The translations under genes were made by a program, and so were the position numbers. A stretch of DNA of 64,000 nucleotides. It comes from Chiua virens (taxonomy: Eukaryota > Basidiomycota > Agaricomycetes > Boletales > Boletaceae). Positions 12,583 to 23,749 of this stretch are shown piece by piece (position 1 is the first letter of the stretch; the number at the start of each line of letters is the position of its first letter). The notes beneath the pieces were generated by a model, which made no database searches, had not been told where the DNA came from, and saw only the letters and a list, made by a program, of their open reading frames with translations. Location of the stretch: assembly GCA_019787685.1 (NCBI GenBank), contig JAHNUO010000013.1, positions 806,001 through 870,000 of the forward strand. Direction: 5' to 3'.

Positions 12583-12874
12583 CTAGAACGACAAATCCAA
12601 ATAAACGATTGGACCAGTTCCTTCAAATTTTGTCGACGAGTTGATTATGTCATCAATTGCCCCTCTCTCGCTAACTGGACAGATTCTCGAAGAAATGTTG
12701 GAATTCGACTCCGTTTGAGTACTTATCTCGACATAATCGAGGTGTCTGTGTACCAGTTTTACCATGTGGTGTCTGCAACTCATATCATGGTGACCATCAT
12801 GATTCATGATGGGATCAACTGCCTTTTATGGAAGTAATCGTTGCGTCCGCGCGGCTTGCTAGTGGACGTCCATC

Positions 12875-13570
12875 ATGTCCTCAAACCAAGGTATTCCTCC
12901 ACTTGCCTCGGGTGGTGTTTTGGTCGTTTCGGCATCTATCGTTATTGATGCGCCTCGCGACACTGTGTGGCGAAATTTGATGGACTGGGGGTCATATCAC
13001 GAATGGTATGTGGTTCGTCTATCTTATAATACACCATTGGCTTGACACCATTCGTAGGAACGCATTTGTGTATGTGCCGTATTGTTTCAACTAAAATGCG
13101 CTGTCTGATGCCTTAGCGGTTGGTTACATGACTCATCTCGACTACGGCGCAGTCGGAACCAGCGCCTCACTGATGCGTCGAAAGTGCCCCTTCCCGTGTC
13201 CGAGCAGACTCCACGCGTCGGCTCGCATATGCTCATTCATCCTGTGCACATTCCACCCTCGCTCGACCCCCCGAAGTTACTCCCCGCTAGTTCCGCGTTT
13301 GTAGTGATAACCGCCCTTGATTCCGACAATTACCGCTGTGCATGGGAGACCGTTAACTTTCCCACTTGGCTTCTTCACTCGGTGCGATGGCAAGCACTGG
13401 TCGAGGTGTTGGAGGATGGGCGAAAGAAGACACGCTATGAAACCATTGAAGTCTTTAATGGTTTACTGGCATATGTGATCAAGTTGCTTGTCGCAGGTGG
13501 CCTACGAAAGGGTTTTGTGGCGATGGCGGAGGGACTGAAGAAGCGGTCGGAGGAGCGACATACTGCATAG
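12875..13570 (+). CDS. SRPBCC (START/Bet v 1-like) fold protein
   Basis: There are three exons. Exon 1 starts MSSNQGIPPLASGGVLVVSA and carries SIVIDAPRDTVWRNLMDWGSYHEW, the signature N-terminal strand-helix of polyketide-cyclase/START-like proteins. Introns (gtatgtgg...cattcgtag and gtatgtgcc...gccttag) join HEW-NAFV-GWLHDSSRLR in phase. The C-terminal part has paired strands (AFVVITALDS, RCAWETVNFPTWLLHSVRWQALVEV) and a long helix ending KRSEERHTA at 13570. The total is roughly 200 residues, normal for one SRPBCC domain that would bind a small hydrophobic ligand; the ligand cannot be told. It is divergent from UTP10, 292 bp away. No catalytic motif or targeting signal is visible. Confidence 0.8.
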
Positions 13571-13749
13571 ACACAATGTACTGCCTGCTGACTAATCCCA
13601 GACATCCCTGCCAATCCCGACACAGCCACGCGACCAGCGATCTAGACCTCCCGGTGAATTATAAAGTCTGACACATATCCTGTCACCATCCTTGTTCATC
13701 TCCATCATCGTCATCACCCACATCGTTCCCTTCCCCCTTCCGTCCTGCC

Positions 13750-14344
13750 ATGCTCGCCTACGACTCTCCTTTACAGGACCCTCATATGGCCACCTCCGCC
13801 AATTCCACCCCTGTCTACGACCCCTACCCCCGTGGCAGACAGAAAATTTTCTCCGAATCTGCCCTGCAGAGACGAGACCGCATCGAGTTTCTCAAGCAGA
13901 GGGAATGGGTTCGCCGCGTCACAGAGTGGGTGCGGGAGACAAATGCTCAGGATGACATGGTGCGCATGCTCCCCCCAGATCAATTTCCCTTCTCTCACCC
14001 TGGGTCTTACAGCCAAATTCTGGCCGCTCCGGCCTATCCTATTCCCATTCTCTTACTATGATACTGGAGCATCTGCCGTCCCTTTTCCTTGCCTGGAAGA
14101 GGAGGAAGAACCATATATCATCTACAGCTCATCTCCAAGTTCCTCCCTCTCTTCCCTTTCCGAAGAAATCACACCAGTTCTTCCGCTCAGCAGTGGCCCA
14201 TCTCCTTCCCTGAGCCTACCTCCAGCAGGTGTACCACAAGCCACTCAAAGGAGACACCACCGAAGAGGCAGCAGTGCCAGTCTACGTGGTCATGCGCGCA
14301 AGCAATCTCTTTCCAGCATATACGAGGTGCCTGAGGAGGACTAG
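13750..14344 (+). CDS. Hypothetical basidiomycete-type protein; frame change inside
   Basis: The first part, from 13750, starts MLAYDSPLQDPHMATSANST and contains VYDPYPRGRQKIFSESALQRRDRIEFLKQREWVRRVTEWV, a basic helix block. The second part, from about 14060 in another frame, contains an EEEEEP acidic run, YIIYSSSPSSSLSSLSEE and a tail ending SLSSIYEVPEED at 14344. I know this two-block layout (RRK/REW block, acidic-YSSSP block) from uncharacterised Agaricomycete proteins. The frames can be joined by a phase-compatible intron 13960-14101 (gtgcgc...gaagag). Alternatively a single-base indel near 14050 would keep the intervening residues. About 150-195 residues, apparently soluble and disordered. 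Function unknown. CT-rich 5' flank. Confidence 0.6.
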
Positions 14345-15099
14345 ACCCCTCTTGATGCCCCTTGGACAGTCATGCGACTTTTTTCATCGCGTCCGTACTT
14401 GAAGACATTTCTTTCATTGAGCTGGCGCTCGTAACGCCTGGCAAGCTGGATTCAAGTCAGGAAATTGTTCAACCCTTCGCTTCGCGCGTCGACGTGTGAA
14501 TGTCGTTGGTGTATTTTTTGTCGTTGGCGATGCTGATTGTTCGTTGCCGTCACCGCAACCCGGAGTGTCCAGGGTCGCAGCCGGTTCTCCTGGTAGACTC
14601 ATCGTGTTCCTGATACCTGTGCCTCTCTACTTATACCCGCTTCTTTCCCGTCGTCACATCTGTACCACCGCCCATCCACAGTCATCGCCACCAGAGATTT
14701 CGCTTTGCTCCGTCAGTGTCTGTATCCTACATCCTCCTACTCTGATTGTACTATAGAAAATTCGTGAACTCGTCTGTTGCCTCTTGTCTCTAGATCATGG
14801 ATCTTTTCAAGCTTTCTCCATGCATGAACTGCTACAATAAAATTGTACATCGTTAAAACTCAACACTGGTGACAGTCTGGGGTGCTTGGCTTGGCTTTTT
14901 TAATATCGGGCACAGTTGGTTATGACGGTGGGGAAAGCATCCGGTCCTCGCCTTCCCTTCAAACGCACTTGGCATCTTAGGGCTGGTTGTCGCTTCTCAC
15001 GATTGCGCAGCAGTACGACTTATCTTTTCAGCGTGATCCCTTGGGCGAATCCGTTGAACAATCACAAATCTAATTCAAGCTGTTGACAACGCCAACGCC
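14345..15099. other. Intergenic; no supported gene
   Basis: About 0.75 kb. It includes pyrimidine-rich stretches (around 14590-14720) and an aataaa at about 14836, which could serve as a polyadenylation signal for the gene upstream. I see no protein or RNA gene that I can support. Confidence 0.5.
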
Positions 15100-15456
15100 A
15101 TGCACTGGCAGCAGCGAGACCCGTCTTCTCACACCCGTGCCTCTCAGGGTGCTGGCAAGCTGGTGACAGGGTCGGAGGTTATTTCAAGAGGAAGCTTTGA
15201 TGGCTTTGAAAACGGCTTTATCAGATACGTCAGTCTTTTGTCCTCTTATATCTGGATCGTAACCATTCAGGCAACCATTGAACGCCCTGGTGAAGTTTCT
15301 GCAGAATGAAGCTTGTACAGTACTAGTCGATTCCCGTATTAGGATGGCGCTGACAAGGCCAAGTCGTCGGCCGATGGCAGCTCGGATGGCACCGGCACGA
15401 ACGGTTTCCCTTTACGACCCTTCGAGAACAATCTGCTTCATGCCCCTTCCCTGTAG
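15100..15456 (+). CDS. Candidate 69-residue gene with four exons
   Basis: Exons 15100-15136, 15189-15228, 15271-15289 and 15343-15456 are separated by GT-AG introns of 52, 42 and 53 bp, the usual size here. They join in phase (1, 2, 0) into one frame that starts MHWQQRDPSSHTQEALMALK and ends FPLRPFENNLLHAPSL. The product would have a short amphipathic helix, a Ser/Asp/Gly-rich linker and a conserved-looking FPLRPFEN tail. No homologue comes to mind. Intron 2 (gtcagt...cattcag) is a strong consensus intron and intron 3 has a tactagt branch-like site. Without transcripts this is an inference from phase consistency only. Confidence 0.4.
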
Positions 15457-15898
15457 ACGTCTGGCGGAAAGGATATACCGATACGACGCCGCAATTACCT
15501 TCCCGGGTTCACCCGTCGCGTGTTTCAGCTGGCAATGAAGACGGGGGATACTATGTACAAGTTCCAAACTGTATCCAATTCTAAAAAACTGTTCAGTTCG
15601 ACGTAACTAAGCGCCTCGTAATCTATAAGTGCCCTTTCTGCACAGATCACTCCCATGGAAATAATAGTACAGTGATGGCAGACTGAGGATATCTAAGATA
15701 TAAAACACGAGCTGGTTGTTTGACTGTGCCCCGCGTCGTCGCAAGACTTTCGATGTATCAGGTTACGAACTATCATTTGGCAGGTGGTGTGCATACTACG
15801 TGGGGGGCAATGTGAATAGGAGCTGGGCCCCTATCCTGATAATGTCATTCGTCTGTAATCTAAGTATCACAAAAGTGACTCGCAGAGAAAGCCCCATC
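15457..15898. other. Intergenic, probable promoter of the GFA-family gene
   Basis: About 0.44 kb with no supported gene. A TATA-like gatataaaaca lies at about 15696-15706, roughly 195 bp before the GFA-family start codon. That is farther than usual for a TATA box, so its role is unclear. Confidence 0.35.
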
Positions 15899-16638
15899 AT
15901 GCCTGTCCTTTTGAAAGGAAGTTGTCATTGCGGGGCCATCCGCTTCACCGTACAAAGCCACACTCCCATTCCCTACCAGGTATGTCACAACGTTGTTTCC
16001 AAACTTGGTCTAGACTCAGGGGACACCCCCGTAGTTGTGCACCTGTTCTATCTGCCGCAAAGTCGGCGGCGTCGGCGGCTCGATCAACCTCGGTGCCAAA
16101 GGAGACACCCTCACCGTCACCCAAGGGACAGAACACCTTCGGTGCGTGAACTGACTCAACGGTTGCATCCGTCCACAAGGCGCCCCGGCCCGTCCTATTT
16201 CTTTTTTTTTTCAGCGTCTACCGCGCCGTGCTCGATCGCGACACGCCCAAGGAATCCATCGCATCGTCGGAACGACACTTTTGTGTGCGGTGCTCAGCCA
16301 TGTTGTGGTTATTTGACGAAACGTGGTGCGTTTGGCTGAGGCGCATGGGGCGCATGGGCTGATTGTCGTCTCCCCAAGGCCCGACCTTGTGCACCCATTC
16401 GCATCCGCAATTGATGATCCGCAGCTCGGGGCGCCGGAGCAAATGGTGCGGTTTGTGTCGCATAGCGTTGAATCGGACCTCACGCCCCGAAATCGATGTG
16501 TTGGGACAGGTGGTGGTGAAAACAGACTCCAAACCCGACTATGTGCGTCTCCCAGAAGGCCCCAAAAAGGTCTACAAGCGGTTTGGATGGGATTCGATCG
16601 AGAATTGGCACAAGAAACACGGCAAGTACGTGCCTTAG
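15899..16638 (+). CDS. GFA/CENP-V family zinc-binding protein
   Basis: Exon 1 encodes MPVLLKGSCHCGAIRFTVQS, with the CHCG structural zinc knuckle. After a gtatgtc...gtag intron comes LCTCSICRKVGGVGGSINLG (CxxC, the catalytic-site zinc region). A second intron ends in a strong polypyrimidine-cag at about 16213, followed by VYRAVLDRDTPKESI and RHFCVRCSAMLWLFDE (third CxxC). Two more introns lead through HPFASAIDDPQL to a final exon ending ENWHKKHGKYVP at 16638. Spacing of the Cys pairs and the HPFASAID and WHKKHG blocks match fungal proteins named glutathione-dependent formaldehyde-activating (GFA). Most are of unproven activity and may bind other thiol adducts. About 180 residues, single domain, no targeting signal. 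Confidence 0.85.
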
Positions 16639-17081
16639 GAGAGGCTAGTGCTCTCCGATTCGTTGATCGTATATGTCGTCTGGCCGATATGGCGTTTCAG
16701 AGAGAAGACTATATGCTTAGTTCCATTCACCGAGTAGATCGTGTTCAATGCGAATTATCTGCTTGTCACGTCAGTCGGAGTGGTGGCATACTCAATTGTT
16801 GAGACAGTTTTCTTTTCGTTATCAATTAATCCATTTATTGCGTGAGCAGAAGAAGCACGATGGACAAAAGACATACAGGGTAGTGAGCACAGGTAATGGA
16901 CAAGCGAGTGGAAAGACGTTACGACGTGCGGAGGAGAGACCGTAAGATGTACAACACAGTTGACAGCTAACCGATACAAAAGGGCATGAGATCACATTCA
17001 CATAACAAACAACGTCAACCAGGACGCTCAAGCTGCATTTCTTGCGAGGGACTCGGCTGGTTTCGTGAGAATGAAGCCTGT
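16639..17081. other. Convergent intergenic region; no gene seen
   Basis: About 0.44 kb between the 3' end of the GFA-family gene (+) and the 3' end of the membrane protein gene (-). Nothing is recognisable apart from expected 3' untranslated sequence. Confidence 0.5.
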
Positions 17082-18090
17082 TCAAAACATGCTCATCTCA
17101 GCATCGTTCACATGCAGCCGACCCTCTCCATACGTACCTTTGAGCCCGGCCGCTTTTTCTCCCTGTCGTCCAAAGCTCAGTCCAGCTCGGCTAGAGGCGC
17201 TCGACGGCGTGCTCCCACTGTCCGATCTCTCTTTGCGGTTCATCATCGAGGATAGCGTTCCCGTCACAGGTCGAATATCGACATTTTGGATATGCGTCGG
17301 GAGCACGTCCCGTCCGCGCTCGCGCCACGACAAAATCGACCGTTTGTCCCTGGCCGATCCCCGGAAGATCAGACCGACGAGTATGTTAAGGCATCCAACC
17401 GAAAACAAAAAGAAGGCGGTGACAAGTGGCAAGTCACCGACGTAGTGCGAGAGGACGGACGCGCCAATACTGTTGCCCGTGAATGAGTTTGGATGTCTAC
17501 GGTGGACCGGCTGTGGGCAACGTCGGAGAAGGAACTTACAGGCATTGCATGACGCCGAAGGCGCCAACGCCAAAGTCTCTGCCGAGGACGGGAAACCAGC
17601 GGTCAAAGAATACAGCAGGCCAGCCTACAACCGTCCTCTTAGTCTCCGTCTGCATAACAGGGAAGCGGCACGTACCAATTTCGGACAGGAAAAGTACGAT
17701 GATTTGGAAGAGAATAAAGATTCTGTTCAGGACAGCCCAAAATGCCCCTCCAGGTTGGTTGGGAACGGTGCTGTTGCTATATCGAATGGGGGTAGAGAAT
17801 TAGGCGCTGTACTCGGTCGGTCGGTAACGTGGCATACGGGATATACTCCGAATTTCCCATGTTGAACGCAGTCTTGTTGAAGTTACCATTCGTGAAGGCG
17901 TTGACGCCCTCGACATCATCGACGAGTACGAAAATGTTGGTCGCGAAGACGAGTAAGAGAGAGATGATGCTCAGGGCACGGACGATGTTGAGCGCAATGA
18001 ATACACCTGGCCAGATAAAGATGGATCTTGATGGTACCGGTGAATCAGATACAAAGTGGACCACTTACGAGCGAAACCGGGAAGGGACAT
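17082..18090 (-). CDS. Fungal membrane protein, four predicted TM segments (DUF7598-like)
   Basis: A short first exon (MSLPGFA, start 18090) is followed by a gtaagtgg intron. Exon 2 encodes the first membrane segment VFIALNIVRALSIISLLLVF and FATNIFVLVDDVEGVNAF. Further exons include a segment from about 17.75 to 17.6 kb, then ASVLSHYVGDLPLVTAFFLF and FSVGCLNILVGLIFRGSA. The last ~90 residues are soluble, basic and Ser-rich, ending VNDAEMSMF at 17082. The TM pattern, with NIVRALSII near the start and SVGCLNxLxGLIFR before a cytosolic tail, is that of a widespread uncharacterised basidiomycete family that I recall as DUF7598. Function unknown. It is convergent with the GFA-family gene and codirectional with the Unc13-like gene upstream. 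Confidence 0.7.
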
Positions 18091-18275
18091 GCTAAGTGTG
18101 GATAATGCTACTCGTCCAGAGGCACAAATCGGAGCGAACCTGCGCTTATAACGTAGTAGAGAAATAAAAGAAGAGTATATTAGGGAGCTTGCACGAGCAG
18201 GCTCGAGAAATTTAGATCAACGAGAGGTCTTGGGGATACCAAGTGTAAAGGTTGGGATGGGAGTCACGGTGAAAG

Positions 18276-18572
18276 TTATGCAAAGATTAACGACAGGTCG
18301 ATAGCTTGATGTTTAAACGTGAACCCAGGCGGCAGAACCACGTCCATTTCCTTGGAGATCTCATTGTTCTCCTGCTTCAGGAAACAAAGTAAATTTGAGT
18401 TGTAGTCTTGGTGGTAATACGTACAAGAACAAAAGGAAAAGAACAAGGGTTCCATCCTGATAAGGTAAATCTCCAAACACTGTAACAGACCCACGAGCTA
18501 GGCAGTCATGGCAGTATTCTGTCCACCACCACGCAGGGGCTCCAAGTACACATACATAGTAAGGTGGTACAT
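18276..18572 (-). CDS. Weak candidate for a 61-residue, three-exon gene
   Basis: From an ATG at 18572 (MYHLTI), a gtatgtg...gcctag intron and a gtacgta...gaagcag intron can be removed. This gives one frame that reads SWVCYSVWRF, PCSFPFVLENNEISKEMDVV and ends HQAIDLSLIFA at 18276. Both introns have strong consensus ends and phases match (2, 0). The product resembles nothing I know. The stretch could equally be the spliced 3' UTR of the Unc13-like gene, whose stop codon is only 68 bp upstream on the same strand. Confidence 0.22.
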
Positions 18573-18639
18573 TAATCAGCCAGTCAGAGATTGTCCAAAG
18601 CATGGGTATATGACGCAAGGTATCACAGATAGTAGACGT

Positions 18640-21600
18640 CTATGGATCTTTTGTTGGTAGTGGTGGGACAGGTGGAATCTGTCCCTGCCGTGAACGCTGA
18701 GATTTCCTGTGTTGCTGTGCTGCCTGAGACCGCTCTTGCTCAGCTCGCATGGCTTGCATAATGTCAAGCTGTTGCGCTATAAATTCTTGCGTGTTTGGTC
18801 TATGTATTCGCCAGTCGTCAATGTGTTTTGTCTCGCCCTAACGTTATCGAACAAATACTGTACGTACCTCATGCGTAGGATTCGCATTATAGTCTCTCCA
18901 TTGAAGACTTCTTTCTCTTGCTTCTCCTTCTTTCGTTCCTTGATTGTCCCAAGATTTCTCTGATTATAAACACTCTTGACACGCTTCTTGACAGGTACGG
19001 CCTCCCGTAAGCTCTGTTGCATGGCACGAACGCACTCTTCCATCAACGTGTCCCTGCAAGCGAATTAGTAGCGTCCGTGACTACATCCCTTCCTTTCACT
19101 CACGTATGCCAGTCGTAGTACAAACGAATGGACACCACATCACGATACTTCTGGTTTTGAAGGTCTTCTAGTGGAACGCCTTCCCCTTCGGCGTGGAAAT
19201 AATCCCTTAGGAACTGCAACTCTTGTTAACAAGTGGTCTATGATACGAGTGCAGGAACACAACCTTCAACCACTTGAAGACAATGTCTACTTCCTTGTCA
19301 CTCAAGGGCTTCATGTCACTCGGTAGTTTCGACAATGGTGGGATGAGAAGACCCTCAATGACGGTCAGAACTTCCTTCCAGGCCTTGAGCATCACCGTGT
19401 CCTTCACGGTCTCGGTCAAGTGTGTATTGAGGATCTGTAAGTTGGCGTCGAAGTAGTCGAAGAGAGGAACAATCGCTCGTTCGATCTCTACGTCCGTCAA
19501 TTCCTCCGCTCGAAAGCGCGGCTTTTCAGATGATGGAAGAGGTACTTGTACTTCGCTCGAAGTCGCGCCAAGTGCAGATCGATAAAGGCCGGTTACGTTG
19601 GCAAGCGCTTTGTTGTAGTCGAGAACTGTACCAGTCTTGACGAGACTTTTCAACACTGTGCGCGACAATGACTGTCTTATGAGCGGAGACATCTGATGAG
19701 GGGCCGTTGAGATGAGTACAACCTATAGTAACCGGTTCACCACAAACCTTGTCAATGAAAATACGCATCATATCGCCTTCGCTGCGCTTCAGAGACCTGA
19801 ACGCTCGGCCAAAGTAGAATTGAGCATCGTCCTTCTCCCCTTCCATACTAATACGCAGGAGAATTCGACCGTGATGGCCGTGGTTAGTGGCTTCGAGATT
19901 CAGCCATACATCGTGCGTCAGGAAATCGCCATATTGTGCGGGGTTCAAGCAGATAAAACTACGACCGACCACGTCATGCTGGCCCACAAGCGCACGGTCC
20001 CGGATGCTGCACATGAGCCAGAGTGGTTTATCGACTGAAATATCAAAAGTCTCCTCCCCTGTACTAGAGGTCGGATTAGTCCAAACTATGAACGGAACCA
20101 TTCTCACAACGAGGATTCAATGTCTCATATATCGTCCGCGTCTTCACCAATCGATTCCCAGCTTCATCACTGAGGGTCACAAACGTATCAAGCTGAGCTG
20201 TTGGACTGCTGTCGAGTGGTACGAGGTCCTCTGCCATCACTATTTTCGTCGTGAACAAGAACTTGGGTCTATCGACCTTGTCAGGCACTGGAGGAGATGT
20301 AGACAACGCATCCGTGATCTTGTCGACCTGCATCTGGTTGTACATATTGTCCAGAAGCTTTCGAGCGGATTCGACGTTGTTAAGCTTGATACACGACTCC
20401 GGACGGAAATTGAAGGGCTCGACCTTCTTCTCACTTGTCGTCGCGAGTTGTCTTGCCTTTTCAAGCCAGGCGGATGACTTCTGGGGCTGCAGATACTCTG
20501 TGGGGCGGGGGAACATTTCAGCCATAAAAAGCTCTTCCACACCACGGCAATACTGCTCGATGGCTTTAGAGATGGTCTGAAAGCGTGATAAGCAAAGACG
20601 TCAGGTATGATGAATGGTTTACCTTTGAAAGACTTGTGAAGAACCGGGCATTTTGATACTCATCAGACCATTCAAGATCCTGGAGGAAAGCTAGAGGGCT
20701 GCGAAGAGAATCGAAAAGGTCGACGATAGATGAACTATGGCCATCCGTGTTTTCTGCTTCAAACTGTTCTGCAAGTAAGCTAACGCAAAACTTGCCAAGA
20801 ATCTGTCCACACACAAACCTTGTCGGCGGCGATAGCCTACATCGTACGCGTTAGTCGACATTGAAATGCGATGGGAATGAAGCGGAGACTAACAGCTTGA
20901 ACCCATTGGTTGGTCTTACTATCTGTGTCTGACAACCATTGGAGGACATACGACATGAAGAACTGACTGAGATCAAAGTCAACATGTTCTCTGCGGCACA
21001 TCAGCAAAGGCGGCGTGGTAAATTCTATGAAACCTTACTTTGGGCAAAAGGCCTCAAACATCAACAGAAGCGACTTCGTCCTCCGATATAATGCAAATAT
21101 GTCTTGAATAGGAACATCCGGCGTTGGTCCATTCATTGACGACTCGAGGAGTTTTTTCGACGAATTCTGCAGGTCGGCGATATATAGCGGGACGGTTACT
21201 TCCACAACCAGTGATACGAGGTCGATTCGACTGTCAAAGAGAGACAGAAATCAGTGGCTGCGAATTGCGCACGAAACACATACCCAACAAGTGGCTCGGG
21301 GAACCGTTTATCAAGTTGCTTCGCAGCCTTTTCAAGTTCGTCGGTCATCAAAAGAAGAGGAAGTGCGTGATTGACTCCAGGAGCTGCTTGGAGTTGTTGG
21401 ATCTTCTGCTGATAAAACTCCTCAGAGAGCGCCTTGACGCGGTCTTCCAAGTCCGAAAGGCGTGCGCCGATATCCGCTTCGAAGCGAGTGAGATGACCAC
21501 TTTCTCGCACATCATCGAGTACGGTGAGATACGGCTGAATCTCGGATACCTTGAGGTTAGGTATAGCCTCCATTGCATGGTAAAGCAAAGAGAGGAAGAT

Positions 21601-23644
21601 ATTGTAAAGACTACCGTAGACGTTGGCCAACAACTCTTCCTGGGAGTTTAAAGAATGTGAACAAAAAGCTATTTACTGCGCTCGTATCACGTACGTCTTG
21701 GGTCGGCCACTTGTCGATTTCAAGATCATGTAGGACTTTCGAGACCGCCTGCAAAGCCTCCGGTATGCATTCCATCGGTACACTGACTCCGCTCGTAGAA
21801 TTCCTTGATGAGCTCCAAGAAACACGTTGCACGATAAGGTTGACCTATCCGCCAGCGTACAACGCATTCATTGATCAGATTGGTGTGAGGGGGGCTCAGG
21901 ATTGTCAACGGTACTTCGTCTGCATCATCGACTTCGGGTCCAAACATCGTCTCGAGATCAGTAGTGAGACAATATTCAACGAGGCGTTTGTAGAACCGCT
22001 TAGGATTCGGAGGAATATATGTGAAGTTGTGTCCGACACGGATTTCTTCGTCACCTTCGATTCCCTCCTGTAGTGACTCCGGGACGTCATCACCGCCTGA
22101 TGTCCCACCGTACATGGATCGTCGACTTCCGATGGAGGTGGCTCCAATATGCCGATTGGATGTTCCAGAAGTTACCGCATACACGGAACCAAGACGGGGA
22201 CTTGTGCTCAGGGACGAATTGCCGTCATCCGCTGGTATGGAGTTGGCGAGCTCCGGGTTTGAAGCCATGAAGGCCATGATCAGTTGTGAGAGATGACTTG
22301 TCTCCAGGGTTCGCCACTGATTCCATGCAGCGTCGCTGACGAAATCTTCTCGTCTACCTGGAAAAGGTGCACCGGCATTGATGTTCTTTAAGCAGGTCTA
22401 TGGTGGATCCTTTAGAATGCCTCCGTGTGCAATACGATGGGTTATGGTACCTTGAGATCAACTACGGCTGCCTGGAAAAAATCTGAGTTCTGCGAAAACC
22501 TGAGAACCCATGATCCTACCTTCTCAGTACATATCTTCCTGAGCCTATCAACTTCAGTCTGCATTGCGTTGTCTGGGATCTTGAAGAGCCTGGCAACGAC
22601 CAAGACAAATGGCATGTCGTGGATACTCGTGCTGATGCGAGGTGCGGCGCTAACAGATTCCCCGCGACCTCGAGGAGTGGAGGCGGAGTCGCGAGCCGAC
22701 TCACTTGAAGACTGCGAGAGCTTTGCATGATACATATCCAATCGGGAATTCAACTCGGGTGAAACGTGGCTAAGACCTCTGAGACAATCGCGCAGCATCC
22801 TTACGAATTGTGCAATTTGATTGTTGACTTCGACTTTCCAAGCGTCATCGACCAGTGTGGGTTCCTTCCTGAGCACGACAGTAGCCTGCGAGGCGAACAT
22901 CAAAATGAGTTCCTCGATACTTCTGTTCTCTTTCATTTGCCTTCGGAATGGGTCGCCCATAAAGTGATTGTAAAACACGGCCATGGTTCTCCGTGTCAAC
23001 TGATCCGAGTAGCTTTAAAGAGCAAGTTAGCAAACGTGCTATCGAGAGGAGACACAAGCCACGCACGCGGCTTCCTTCCCCATGGCTATATTCTGCAACT
23101 TCTGCTCGAGTACTTTGAGGAGTTTCTCGGGGAACTTGACGCTCTTGGATCCATCCCTGATCTCCTTGAAGATATCACCAATAGAGATAATAGAGTGTGA
23201 TATGGCACCCGAGATTTTGGAATGGTGTTCTTTTTCTTTTTCCTTTGTTTCTGCGCCGTTCGACTGGGTCGCCAGGACCTTTGGAGAGGTGATGTAGCTT
23301 AAGATCCTAGGTAAACGCTGTTAAGGGAGCACATGCAAGGTTGAGGGCGAGCACGACTCACGCCACACGGAGGACATAGCTAAGGAGAGATCAGCAAGCG
23401 AAGACATGAGGTTCGGCAACACGCACTCGAAAAGATCATCATCCGTCACACGATACTTGGAGAGTCGCTTCTCGTGAGCGACGCTATCGTAGCTCCGTCT
23501 CGACATGTCAATGGAGATAGGCAGAATGACAGCCAAGCGAGGACACGCTGCTCGTTGAAGATTGTTCTCGTGCGCAACGTTGAACACAGCAGGGCGATTA
23601 GCGAGATGCGAAGAGTAAGAAGTGAAGACAAGTGATTGTTGCAC
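18640..23644 (-). CDS. Unc13/Ync13-like protein: MUN (MHD1-MHD2) domains with inserted C2 domain
   Basis: The N-terminal part has KRLSKYRVTDDDLFECVLPN, then SIISIGDIFKEI and a helical region with NHFMGDPFRRQMKENRSIEE. MHD1 lies roughly at 21.6-20.9 kb. A C2 domain lies at about 20.43-19.75 kb (KFLFTTKIVMAEDLVPLDSS, TFVTLSDEAGNRLVKTRTIY, TLNPRWDE-type strand, GRSFICLNPAQYGDF). MHD2 lies at 19.7-18.8 kb, and a short Pro-rich tail ends PPVPPLPTKDP at 18640. This C2-between-MHDs order is that of fission yeast Ync13 and related fungal proteins, which act in exocytic vesicle priming and membrane-trafficking balance at sites of growth or septation. The C2 Asp residues look only partly conserved, so calcium binding is uncertain. 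The start is either 23644 or the later Met at 23506 (MSRRSYDSVAHEKR). A UTP10 fragment begins about 105 bp upstream. Confidence 0.82.
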
Positions 23645-23749
23645 TGGACAGAAGCAGTGCCGGCGACTCGGAAACGCGCCAATGTATCAGTACTATTAGT
23701 TCTCAGGGTAGTGCAATCGCAGACATCGCCTTGTGATAATCTACGACTC

